From DASZMJ01 sp035551935 (lineage in GTDB: Bacteria > Planctomycetota > Planctomycetia > Isosphaerales > Isosphaeraceae): a stretch of 31,813 nt of DNA. The notes under the pieces are model-generated. The model was given only the letters and a program-made list of their open reading frames with translations. It did not search any database and was not told the DNA's origin. Positions within the stretch are counted from its first letter, which is position 1; each line of letters begins with the position of its first letter. The DNA lies in the NCBI GenBank assembly GCA_035551935.1, contig DASZMJ010000397.1, positions 1 through 31,813 on the forward strand, read 5' to 3'. Shown here piece by piece: positions 24,489 through 31,813 of this stretch. A program made the position numbers and the translations under genes.

Positions 24489-24941
24489 TTAGGAGCCGAG
24501 GACCCACTCCGCGTCCACCGGACTGGCGTCGGCGAGCTCCTCGGGCCGGAACCAGAGGGCGATCTCGCGGGCGGCCGACTCGGGGCTGTCGCTGCCGTGG
24601 ACGAGGTTGTTCTGCTTGCTGACCGAGAAGTCGCCCCGGATCGTCCCCGACGCCGCCGCGACGCCGTTGGTGGCGCCCAGCATGTTGCGGACGACGGTGA
24701 TGGCCTCCGGCCCTTCGAGCACGCCGACGACGACCGTGCCGCCGGTGATGAACCGGATCAGGCCCTCGAAGAACGGCCGCTCGCGGTGCTCGGCGTAATG
24801 CTGCTCGCCGAGCTTGCGATCGACCCGCAGCAGCTTCAAGGCGACGAGGCTGAGCCCCTTCCGCTCGAACCGGGAGAGGACCTCGCCGACCAGCCGCCGC
24901 TGGACGCAATCGGGCTTGAAGATGACGAGCGTGCGCTGCAT
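24489..24941 (-). CDS. ndk: Nucleoside diphosphate kinase
   Basis: This 150-residue cytoplasmic enzyme transfers the gamma phosphate between nucleoside triphosphates and diphosphates through a phosphohistidine. The signature NNLVHGSDS places the active His at position 115. Lys9 in LVIFKPDCVQR, the HYAEHRERPFF segment and GTIRGDFSVS are also conserved. The usual 'TNPxxAxPGTIRGD' reads TNGVAAASGTIRGD here. Length is slightly above the common 140-150. AAGG lies nine bases upstream. It is the first gene of the run ndk, small membrane protein, ligA, hydrolase. Confidence 0.96.
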   Translation of the reverse strand: MQRTLVIFKPDCVQRRLVGEVLSRFERKGLSLVALKLLRVDRKLGEQHYAEHRERPFFEGLIRFITGGTVVVGVLEGPEAITVVRNMLGATNGVAAASGTIRGDFSVSKQNNLVHGSDSPESAAREIALWFRPEELADASPVDAEWVLGS

Positions 24942-25006
24942 GTCGTTCGCCTTGCGGGTTCTGCGCCTGGAGAGTCTTGCCGTCGATCGGCACCGGGCCC
25001 CCCAGT

Positions 25007-26221
25007 CTATTCGCCCGGCCCCGCCGGTTCAACCGGCCTCGTCGCGTCGGCAAACACCGTCGCGGGCGTCCTTTGGGCCGCCCAACGAGTCGTCGGGCGC
25101 GTGCGGCGTGCCGGACCCTCGAGCCGGGGCCGTTCGACGACCCCCGCGAAGAGGCTGAAGATACGGTCCAGCAAGGTGTTCGGGCGATTCTGTCCCTCCC
25201 CGAACGACCCCAGCGCCAGCCCCGCCAGCAGGCACAGCAGGAACACCCCGACGAACCCCAGGCGTCGGGCCTTCGGTTCGTTCCGAACGGGCCGCGGTCG
25301 CGGCCGGGGGACGACCCGGAGCCCGACTCCCGGACTGGAATTGGGTTCGTTTTCGACGGCGGTCGGGGCGGAATTGGGTTCGTTTTCGACGGGCGCGGGC
25401 TGGATTTCGGGCTCGAAGTGGGGCTTGGGAAGGCGGCTTGTCTTCGGGCGGCGGTCGAGGGCCTTGAGGGAGCGGTGGAGGGTCGCCTCGTTCGTCGCCT
25501 CGTACCGGGCCAGCCGCAACGCCTCGTCGCTCGGATCGAACAGGGCAAGGGTCCGGGCGTGTTGCCGCGCCGGGGCCTCGTCCTCGACCTCGAGCCGGTC
25601 GCGCTCCGCGACGAGCGATTCCCGCGCGGTGGCGATGGCCTGGCGGAGGGTGCCGCGGGCCTCGGGGTCGTCGGTGAGCTCGCGGAGCCAGGAGACAGAC
25701 TCGTCGAGCAGGTCTCGGCACAGGCCCCGGGACGCCTCGTCCAGCGTCCCCGGACCGGCCAGCCGACCGTCGAGGTCATCGAAGCGATCGATGAGCCACC
25801 GGCAACCCGCTGCGGTCTGCCGGAGCCGTGCGCCGATCGCAACCGGATTGTCGGCCAGTTTCGCCCCCAGCGCGCGGGCCTTGCGCCGCTGTCGACGATC
25901 GAAGAGGTGTTCGGCCTCGGCCGCCCGGTCGATCAGGCGGGCCGACTCGATCGTCACACAGCGGTCCAGCCGCACCGAGGCCATCACGGCGCGGTCGAGG
26001 TGATATTGCCGCGGGTCGCTGTCGACGCCGAGGGATTCGGCCCACTCGGCGCGGCGGCGTTCGTACGTCTCCCGGTCTTCGGGCCGCATCACGACGCCGG
26101 CGCCCGTCAGGCCGTGCTTCAGGGCGTTGCCCCGGGCAATCTGCTTGCCTTCGGGCGTCTTGGGGCCTCGGGCAAGCTGGGCGTTCCTGCGGTTTGCGAT
26201 GATCTGGGCGGCGGTGGCCAT
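25007..26221 (-). CDS. HGLT-family protein with a C-terminal membrane anchor
   Basis: This 404-residue protein starts MATAAQIIANRRNAQLARGPKTPEGKQIARGNALKHGLTG. That N-terminus defines a large, uncharacterised family very abundant in planctomycetes. The middle (about 45-255) is helical and Arg/Glu-rich (RLDRCVTIESARLIDRAAEAEHLFDRRQRRKA). A repeat region (about 277-295) contains VENEPNSAPTAVENEPNSSP, encoded by two identical 23-base repeats. One membrane helix (about 319-338, FVGVFLLCLLAGLALGSFG) is followed by a basic tail. I prefer ATG 26221 because the family normally begins a few residues before 'ANRxNAQ'; starts at 26236 and 26272 are possible. Some members are suggested to be mobile-element-associated, but the function is unknown. 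Confidence 0.82.
   Translation of the reverse strand: MATAAQIIANRRNAQLARGPKTPEGKQIARGNALKHGLTGAGVVMRPEDRETYERRRAEWAESLGVDSDPRQYHLDRAVMASVRLDRCVTIESARLIDRAAEAEHLFDRRQRRKARALGAKLADNPVAIGARLRQTAAGCRWLIDRFDDLDGRLAGPGTLDEASRGLCRDLLDESVSWLRELTDDPEARGTLRQAIATARESLVAERDRLEVEDEAPARQHARTLALFDPSDEALRLARYEATNEATLHRSLKALDRRPKTSRLPKPHFEPEIQPAPVENEPNSAPTAVENEPNSSPGVGLRVVPRPRPRPVRNEPKARRLGFVGVFLLCLLAGLALGSFGEGQNRPNTLLDRIFSLFAGVVERPRLEGPARRTRPTTRWAAQRTPATVFADATRPVEPAGPGE
25337..25392. repeat. Pair of identical 23-base direct repeats
   Basis: The sequence ggaattgggttcgttttcga followed by cgg occurs at 25337-25359 and 25370-25392, starting 33 bases apart. In the minus-strand gene each encodes VENEPNS. A weaker third relative (RNEPK) lies near 25275-25290. 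The repeats are AT-richer than the surrounding gene. Confidence 0.75.
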
Positions 26222-26424
26222 GTCGGGGTGTCCCATTCGAGGGGTGGTCGGTCGGCCCATGTTGGAAGCCAAACACCCTAATTAATCTCGCAAAAACTGT
26301 CGGGAATTATTCCCGAAAAATGGCGGAAATGCGATGTTTTTTGAGAATAAATCGGCATAACGTCCCGGATCGGTGGCGCCGACTGACGGACTACAGACCC
26401 GGTATCGCGGGGATGAATCCTGTT

Positions 26425-26495
26425 TTGTAGGGTCCGCCGTGCAGACTGAACCCCTTGTGAGTTAAGGAGATTGGTCCGCACGGCGGACCCTACAA
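26425..26495. repeat. Nested palindromic repeat element
   Basis: Arms ttgtagggtccgccgtgc (26425-26442) and its exact complement (26478-26495) are 18 bases long with a 35-base spacer. The right arm is part of a second palindrome, GGTCCGC-ACG-GCGGACC (26473-26489). An outer inverted repeat with a self-complementary arm suggests a small MITE- or REPIN-like element. No coding sequence is inside it. Confidence 0.75.
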
Positions 26496-26687
26496 CGTCG
26501 AGCCGTGCGCACGATCCCCGAGGACGAACTCGACGCTCGAGCGAGGGTGTTCTTGGGGTAAGACCTTCGGTCACACGTCGGGTGATGGAGAGGAAGGCCC
26601 TCGCCGGCGCGTCGGGTTAGGGAGGACATGCAAGGAGCGAGGCCGGACGGAGGGGGGCACACGCCCGACCCGGAAGGCGGCAGCGAT

Positions 26688-26716
26688 TGGCGAGTCGGGT
26701 CGAGCGGATTATAATG
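26688..26716 (+). promoter_or_regulatory. Sigma-70-type promoter
   Basis: TTGGCG (26688-26693), a 17-base spacer and a perfect TATAAT (26711-26716). The expected transcript start near 26723 lies about 42 bases before the ATG at 26765, which supports that start over the longer open frame from 26687. Confidence 0.55.
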
Positions 26717-26764
26717 ACAGGGCCGACCCGGTCGGTGTCCTCGATCCGACCCTCCGAGACGACC

Positions 26765-27574
26765 ATGCAAGACCCTATGTTATTGGATTTCGAGCACGAT
26801 CCCGCGTCGGCCCGTCGACGTTATGCGCTCTGCCGCGCCGCCTTCCTCCTCGGGGCGGTGGGCCTGGCGCAGCTGGGCCTCTCGTGCATGCTCGAGGTCC
26901 TGATCCTCTTCTATCGCGACCCCGGGCTGGTCCGGATCGCGAAGAGCTCGTGGTGGCACTGGGGGGTCGGGGCGCCGATCACCTGGACGACGTTCGTGAG
27001 CGCGTATCTCCTCTGGGGTCGCTGGCGAGACCCGTCGTGGCAGCGGCGCGCGGGCCTCTTGCTGCTCCTGAACACCTTCGACCTGGTCACCTGGATCATC
27101 CAGAACAACCGGGAGCTCGGCCTGCGGATCGGCGACGTCGGCCACCCGTGGCTGCGGATGTTCCTCACCGAAGGGTTCGGCTGGACCGAGTTCATGCTCT
27201 TCGGCAGCCTGGCGGCTGAGGTGGCCAACCGGCCCGGCACGGACGCGGCCCACCTCCTGCGCAACGGGGTGTTCGCCCTGTCGACCCTGGGGCTGGTCCT
27301 CTGCGGCGCCACCTTCCTCTCGGCGACCGACTGGGCTCACCGCTGGCCGCTGGTCCCTAGGCGGATCGACCCGGGGCTCTTCCTGTTGTACTACGTCACG
27401 TCGCAGATGATGATGGCGATGACGACCGTCCAGCTCGTCGCCCTCATGGGGCTGGGCGCCCGCCAGTGCGCCCGCGACATCCGATCGCTCAAGTCCGACG
27501 ACTCCATGCCCGACCTCCTCGTCTCCCGCTCCGAGACCGAGTGGGACAACCAGGGCGGCCGGTCCTGGAAGTGA
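26765..27574 (+). CDS. Polytopic membrane protein of unknown function
   Basis: This 269-residue protein has about six predicted membrane helices, roughly at 22-50, 66-85, 96-113, 132-153, 168-187 and 206-230. The N-terminus (MQDPMLLDFEHDPASARRRY) is probably cytoplasmic, and the C-terminus is polar (SDDSMPDLLVSRSETEWDNQGG). I recognise no conserved motif or family; tryptophans are frequent in the loops. The ATG at 26765 fits the promoter at 26688-26716, while the frame upstream of it would include the promoter itself. It is a single-gene unit, ended by the perfect palindrome at 27617-27691 and convergent with ispH. Confidence 0.8.
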   Translation: MQDPMLLDFEHDPASARRRYALCRAAFLLGAVGLAQLGLSCMLEVLILFYRDPGLVRIAKSSWWHWGVGAPITWTTFVSAYLLWGRWRDPSWQRRAGLLLLLNTFDLVTWIIQNNRELGLRIGDVGHPWLRMFLTEGFGWTEFMLFGSLAAEVANRPGTDAAHLLRNGVFALSTLGLVLCGATFLSATDWAHRWPLVPRRIDPGLFLLYYVTSQMMMAMTTVQLVALMGLGARQCARDIRSLKSDDSMPDLLVSRSETEWDNQGGRSWK

Positions 27575-27616
27575 GCGGATCGTCAGCCCGGATCACGAGG
27601 TGTTCCGGCGAACGTC

Positions 27617-27691
27617 CTTCGAAGGGTGGGCATCGCCCACCGATCCCCTTGCGTCATAAGGGGATCGGTGGGCGATGCCCACCCTTCGAAG
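27617..27691. repeat. Perfect 34-bp inverted repeat, possible bidirectional terminator
   Basis: Arms 27617-27650 and 27658-27691 are exactly complementary over 34 bases around the loop gcgtcat. Each arm contains its own palindrome, GTGGGC-ATC-GCCCAC, so it can fold alone. The element lies between two convergent genes, where it could stop transcription from both sides. The core gtgggcatcgcccacc is of a kind I recognise from dispersed repeats in planctomycetes and other large genomes. A 34-bp perfect stem is far longer than ordinary terminators. Confidence 0.85.
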
Positions 27692-27716
27692 AAGGGTTCA
27701 TCCTCGCGATCACGGA

Positions 27717-28658
27717 TCAGTCGGGCAGGACGGGGAGCAGCTCGCGGAGGGTCTTGGGCAGGGGGAAGTGGACGCTCTCCTCGCGGATCGAGACCTCCTC
27801 GATCGTGGCGCCGTAGCGGGTCTGGAGGAAGTCGACGCATTCCTGCACGACGTCCTCAGGGGCGCTGGCGCCGGCGGTGATCAGGACGGTCTCGACCCCT
27901 TCGAGCCAATCGGGCTGGATCTCGGCGACGCCGTCGATCAGGTGCGCCGGCGTGCCGAGGACGTTGGCGATCTCGGCGAGCCGGAGGCTGTTCGAGCTGT
28001 TCTGGCTGCCGAGGACCAGCACGAGGTCGGACCGCGTCGCCAGGGCGCGGATGGCCTCCTGGCGGTTCTGGGTCGCGTAGCAGATGTCTTCCTTGGGCGG
28101 GTTGGCGATCTGCGGGAACCGCTCGCGCAGGGCGTCGATGACGACGTTGGCGTCGTCGACGCTGAGGGTCGTCTGAGTCAGGTAGGCGATCTTCTGCGGG
28201 TTGATCGTCAGCGCCTCGACGTCCTCGGCCGTCTCGACCAGGATCATCCGGTCGGGGGCCTCGCCCATCGTGCCGATGACCTCGTCGTGCCCCTCGTGGC
28301 CGATCAGGACGATGGTGTAGCCCTCGTTGGCGTACTTGACGGCCTCGAGGTGGACCTTGGTGACGAGCGGGCAGGTCGCGTCGATCGCCTTGAGCCGGCG
28401 GCGTTGCGCCTGCTCGCGGATCTGGGGCGCGACGCCGTGGGCGCTGTAGAGCAACGGCGCGCCCTCGGGGACCTCGTCCAGCTCCTCGACGAAGACCACG
28501 CCGCGGCGCCGGAACCGCTCGACGACGTACTTGTTGTGGACGATCTCGTGGTAGACGTACAAGGGTGCCCCGAAGAGGTCGAGGGCGCGCTCCAGGCTGT
28601 CGATGGCCATGTTCACCCCCGCGCAGAAGCCTCGCGGGTTGGCCAGGATCATCTTCAT
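27717..28658 (-). CDS. ispH: 4-hydroxy-3-methylbut-2-enyl diphosphate reductase
   Basis: This 313-residue iron-sulfur enzyme makes IPP and DMAPP in the last step of the MEP isoprenoid pathway. The three cluster cysteines are Cys12 (NPRGFCAGV), Cys96 (DATCPLV) and Cys193 (EDICYATQNRQ). Substrate-binding His41 (YHEIVHNKYVV), His74 (YSAHGV) and His124, with the catalytic Glu126 (GHEGHDEVIGT), are all at the positions known from E. coli. SQNSSNSLRL is also conserved. The ATG at 28658 is the natural family start. The gene is divergent from pyrR and convergent with the unknown membrane protein. Confidence 0.97.
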   Translation of the reverse strand: MKMILANPRGFCAGVNMAIDSLERALDLFGAPLYVYHEIVHNKYVVERFRRRGVVFVEELDEVPEGAPLLYSAHGVAPQIREQAQRRRLKAIDATCPLVTKVHLEAVKYANEGYTIVLIGHEGHDEVIGTMGEAPDRMILVETAEDVEALTINPQKIAYLTQTTLSVDDANVVIDALRERFPQIANPPKEDICYATQNRQEAIRALATRSDLVLVLGSQNSSNSLRLAEIANVLGTPAHLIDGVAEIQPDWLEGVETVLITAGASAPEDVVQECVDFLQTRYGATIEEVSIREESVHFPLPKTLRELLPVLPD

Positions 28659-28695
28659 CGCGCGGCGGGCTCCGTCGCTGGGGGGCCTTTTCGGT

Positions 28696-28724
28696 ATTCT
28701 GTCGCTCAACCGCGGATATGGTAA
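28696..28724 (-). promoter_or_regulatory. Possible ispH promoter
   Basis: On the minus strand TTACCA and CAGAAT are 17 bases apart, each matching four of six positions. The -10 is about 38 bases before the ispH ATG. Confidence 0.28.
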
Positions 28725-28844
28725 GCGTTTCACCGCCGGAGGGAAAGGCGATCCGGGCCGGCTTGCGGTCCGGCCGGGCCCGGTGATACCATCCGGTCGC
28801 GAGGGGCCGACGGCAAGGACGGTCGCCAGGGGCGAGGAGCGCGC

Positions 28845-29384
28845 ATGACCGAGCCCGAATCCCGACTCCGAGACGCCGACGGGGTCGAGCGGCTGCTGGC
28901 CGACCTCGCCGCCCGGATCGCCGACGGCCGACGCTGCGGCGCGACATTGGCCCTCGTCGGTATCCGCACCCGGGGCGTGCCGGTCGCGGCCCGGCTGGCG
29001 GCCCACCTGCACCGGATCACCGGCCGCGAGGTCCCCGTCGGCGCGGTGGACATCACGCTCTATCGCGACGACCTCGGCCGGGGCGAGCGCTGGCCGGTCC
29101 TGCACGGGACCGAGATCCCCTTCGACGTCGAGGGGGCGGAGATCATCCTGGTGGATGACGTCCTCTATACCGGCCGGACCGTCCGCGCGGCCCTCAACTC
29201 GATCTGCGACCTCGGCCGGCCGGCGTGCGTCCGCCTGGCGGTCGTCGTCGACCGCGGCCACCGCGAGCTGCCGATCCGGGCCGATTACGTCGGCCTGGAG
29301 GTGCCGACCGAGAAGGCCGAGCGCGTCCTCGTCCGCGTCCGGCCGGTCGACCCGGTCGAGGAGATCGTCCGGGTCCGGCCGTAG
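28845..29384 (+). CDS. pyrR: PyrR bifunctional regulator / uracil phosphoribosyltransferase
   Basis: This 179-residue protein has the PRPP-binding motif IILVDDVLYTGRTVRAAL (about 100-117) and the LVGIRTRGVPVAARLA and GAVDITLYRDD segments typical of PyrR. In Gram-positives PyrR binds pyr mRNA leaders in response to UMP, and many members also convert uracil to UMP. Here it begins a pyrR-pyrB-pyrC unit, 16 to 22 bases before pyrB, so a role in pyrimidine control is likely. I found no convincing PyrR-binding hairpin in the 186-base region upstream. GAGGAG lies just before the ATG. A weak TTGCGG...TACCAT pair (28763-28792) could be the promoter. Confidence 0.95.
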   Translation: MTEPESRLRDADGVERLLADLAARIADGRRCGATLALVGIRTRGVPVAARLAAHLHRITGREVPVGAVDITLYRDDLGRGERWPVLHGTEIPFDVEGAEIILVDDVLYTGRTVRAALNSICDLGRPACVRLAVVVDRGHRELPIRADYVGLEVPTEKAERVLVRVRPVDPVEEIVRVRP

Positions 29385-29406
29385 GCCGATTCAGGGAGGA
29401 ATGCCC

Positions 29407-30362
<956 letters not shown>

Positions 30363-30366
<4 letters not shown>

Positions 30367-31676
30367 AGACCATCCACATCCGGGGCGGGCGGGTCATCGA
30401 CCCGAGCCAGGGGATCGACCGGACGGCGGACCTCTGGTTGAGGCGGGGCAAGGTGCTGGCGCTGGGCGAACCGCCCGACGACGAGGCCGAGGTCGTCATC
30501 GATGCGAAGGGGATGATCGTCTGCCCCGGCCTGATCGATTGCCACGTCCATCTCCGCGAGCCGGGCAACGAGGAGGACGAGACGATCGCCACCGGGGCCT
30601 CGGCCGCATTGGTCGGCGGCGTGACCTCGGTGGCGTGCATGCCGAACACGCGGCCGGCGATCGACAGCCAGGCCGCGGCCGAGTTCGTCGTCTTGCAGGC
30701 CCAGCGGGCCCGCAAGGCGAACGTGTACCCCGTCGGGGCCGTCAGCAAGGGGCGGCTCGGCGAGGAGCTCGCGGAACTCGGCCAGCTCGTGGCCGGCGGC
30801 GCCGTCGCCTTCACCGACGACGGCGCGCCCGTCGCCTCGGCCTCGTTGATGCGCAGGGCGCTCCAGTACGCCTCGATGTTCGACCGCGTCGTCATGCAGC
30901 ACTGCCAGGTGCCCGAGCTGACCGTCGGCGGGGTCATGAACGAGGGGTTCGAGTCGCTCCGGCTGGGCATCCCCGGCATGCCCCCCGCCGCCGAGGACAT
31001 CATGGTCGCCCGCGACATCCGCCTCGCCGAGATCACCGGCGGCCGCCTGCACATCCAGCACATCTCGACCGAGCGTTCCGTCGAGCTCGTCCGCGAGGGC
31101 AAGCGTCGCGGCGTCCGCGTCACCGCCGAGGCCTGCCCGCACCACTTCACCTTGACGGATGAACGCCTCAAGACGTTCGACTCAAATTACAAGATGAATC
31201 CGCCGCTCCGCACCGCCGCCGACGTCGCCGCGGTGATCGAGGGCCTGAAAGACGGCACGATCGAGGTCCTTGCCACCGACCACGCGCCGCACGCGCCCGA
31301 GAAGAAGATGCGCGAGATCGACCAGGCCCCCTTCGGCATCATCGGCCTGGAGACGTTGCTGCCGATCACCGTGCTCGGCCTGATCGAGCCGGGGCACCTG
31401 ACCTGGCCGGAGGTGATCGCCAAGCTGACGGTCCACCCGGCGACGCTCCTCGGCATCCCCAAAGGAACCCTCCGCCCCGGCGCCGACGCCGACGTGACGC
31501 TCATCGACCCCGACGCCCGCTGGACGATCGACCCGGACTCGTTCGCCTCCAAGAGCCGGAACACCCCCTACGGCGGCTGGTCCGTCCGCGGCCGCGCCCA
31601 TACCGTCATCGTCGGCGGCGAGGTCCGATACACGTTCGAAGCCAAGGGCCGCGAGGCGGCCGGCCTCCGCTCCTAG
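30363..31676 (+). CDS. pyrC: Dihydroorotase
   Basis: This 437-residue type I dihydroorotase cyclises carbamoyl aspartate to dihydroorotate. The metal-binding motif is DCHVHLREPG (His61, His63). Further conserved segments are GGVTSVACMPNTRPAID, FTDDGAPV, the HIQHIST histidine, EACPHHFTLTD, NYKMNPPLR and the catalytic Asp in ATDHAPH. KGTLRPGADADVTLID marks the end of the barrel and return to the small beta domain. It starts at GTG 30363, overlapping the pyrB stop, so the two are translationally coupled. Close stoichiometric production fits the known PyrB-PyrC complexes of Aquifex-type enzymes, but a complex is an inference here. The stop codon is the possible boundary of an IS630 element. Confidence 0.96.
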
Positions 31677-31731
31677 TGCAGGAACAGGGCTGATCTTGTG
31701 AATCTGGCGGCGGCCGGTCATGATCGGTCGG
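31677..31731. mobile_element. Probable left end of an IS630-type element
   Basis: These 55 bases separate the pyrC stop TAG from the transposase start. IS630 elements insert at TA, and the TA of the stop codon could be the target. The terminal repeat cannot be confirmed because the right end is outside the window. Confidence 0.35.
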
Positions 31732-31813
31732 ATGAAGCCGTTATTCGTCCGACCGCTGACCGACCCCGAGCGGGCCGCGCTGCGCGCCGGCCTCCGCTCC
31801 CCCGACGCCTTCA
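31732..31813 (+). CDS. IS630-type transposase, N-terminal fragment (cut by window end)
   Basis: The visible 27 residues (MKPLFVRPLTDPERAALRAG, then LRSPDAF) match the start of planctomycete IS630-family transposases or their helix-turn-helix subunit, which typically read 'PLTxxERxxLEAGLRSxDAFxLRRCQILLASA'. An in-frame ATG at 31720 would add four residues. The rest lies outside the window, so intactness and the DDE domain cannot be judged. The left end of the element is probably between the pyrC stop and this start. Confidence 0.65.
   Translation, partial: MKPLFVRPLTDPERAALRAGLRSPDAF

Larger units (their letters stand above)
26222..26764. other. Gene-free region of 543 bases
   Basis: This lies between the divergent HGLT-family gene and the membrane-protein gene. 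About 26276-26370 is strikingly AT-rich for this genome and holds a small dyad, TCGGGAA-TTA-TTCCCGA (26300-26316). A nested palindrome occupies 26425-26495 and a good promoter 26688-26716. Open frames here are short, lack ribosome binding sites and have no coding signature, so I call no gene. Confidence 0.7.

Noticed and set aside
21940..24492. An 850-codon open frame on the plus strand
   Set aside because: It is antisense to ligA and the hydrolase gene, with a low-complexity Glu/Val/Asp/Arg composition and no recognisable motif.
26278..26574. Small open frame of 98 codons in the gene-free region
   Set aside because: It spans the palindromic element and the AT-rich pocket, has no ribosome binding site and looks noncoding.
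28659..28844. PyrR-responsive attenuator upstream of pyrR
   Set aside because: GC-rich stems can be drawn, but I could not find the conserved PyrR-binding loop or an antiterminator/terminator pair.

Overview
The window is about 31.8 kb of very GC-rich DNA. It most likely comes from a planctomycete of the Isosphaeraceae type. The evidence is a DUF1559 prepilin-like protein with the H-X9-DG motif, an EF-hand repeat protein, a 'GPKTPEGK...NALKHGLT' family protein, a CsrA, a multihaem cytochrome and palindromic dispersed repeats, all of which recur in those genomes. Because the genes have very high third-position GC, many long open frames on the opposite strand are shadows. I accept 26 genes, two of them cut by the window edges.

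Layout. 1-230 is the 3' end of an unrecognised gene, followed by a hairpin. 409-2235 (minus) holds elongation factor P, a DUF1559 pseudopilin and a PepSY-like lipoprotein, closely spaced. 2384-3692 (minus) holds a small unknown protein followed by an O-methyltransferase-like enzyme. 3996-8444 (plus) holds a cytidylate-kinase-like protein, a hybrid histidine kinase, a secreted EF-hand protein and a small zinc-ribbon protein. 8552-14874 holds two large polytopic membrane proteins (ArnT/PMT-like and YfhO-like). They flank a heptahaem cytochrome c and a csrA gene that overlap tail to tail. argC (14871-15881) is translationally coupled to the YfhO-like gene. A secreted PHP-domain (CehA/McbA-like) protein and a DHA2-type exporter follow. 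19794-24941 (minus) is a tight run ndk, small membrane protein, ligA, secreted glycoside-hydrolase-like protein. 25007-26221 (minus) is the HGLT-family protein, with a 540-base gene-free stretch upstream. 26765-27574 is an unknown membrane protein. ispH (minus) then diverges from a pyrR-pyrB-pyrC operon (28845-31676), and the window ends in the start of an IS630-type transposase placed immediately after the pyrC stop.

How the genes work together. The clearest functional unit is pyrRBC (pyrimidine synthesis, steps 2 and 3, plus its regulator). ndk, ligA, efp, ispH and argC are housekeeping genes. The rest is typical planctomycete accessory content (surface glycosylation, signalling, redox, secreted hydrolases). 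I see no recognisable defence island, CRISPR array, prophage or biosynthetic cluster.

The most unusual signals are at the DNA level. There are four palindromic repeat elements, two of which supply the C-terminal codons of genes. A sigma-54-like promoter lies in front of csrA, two conserved genes overlap convergently, and elongation factor P has asparagine where the functional lysine or arginine normally sits.
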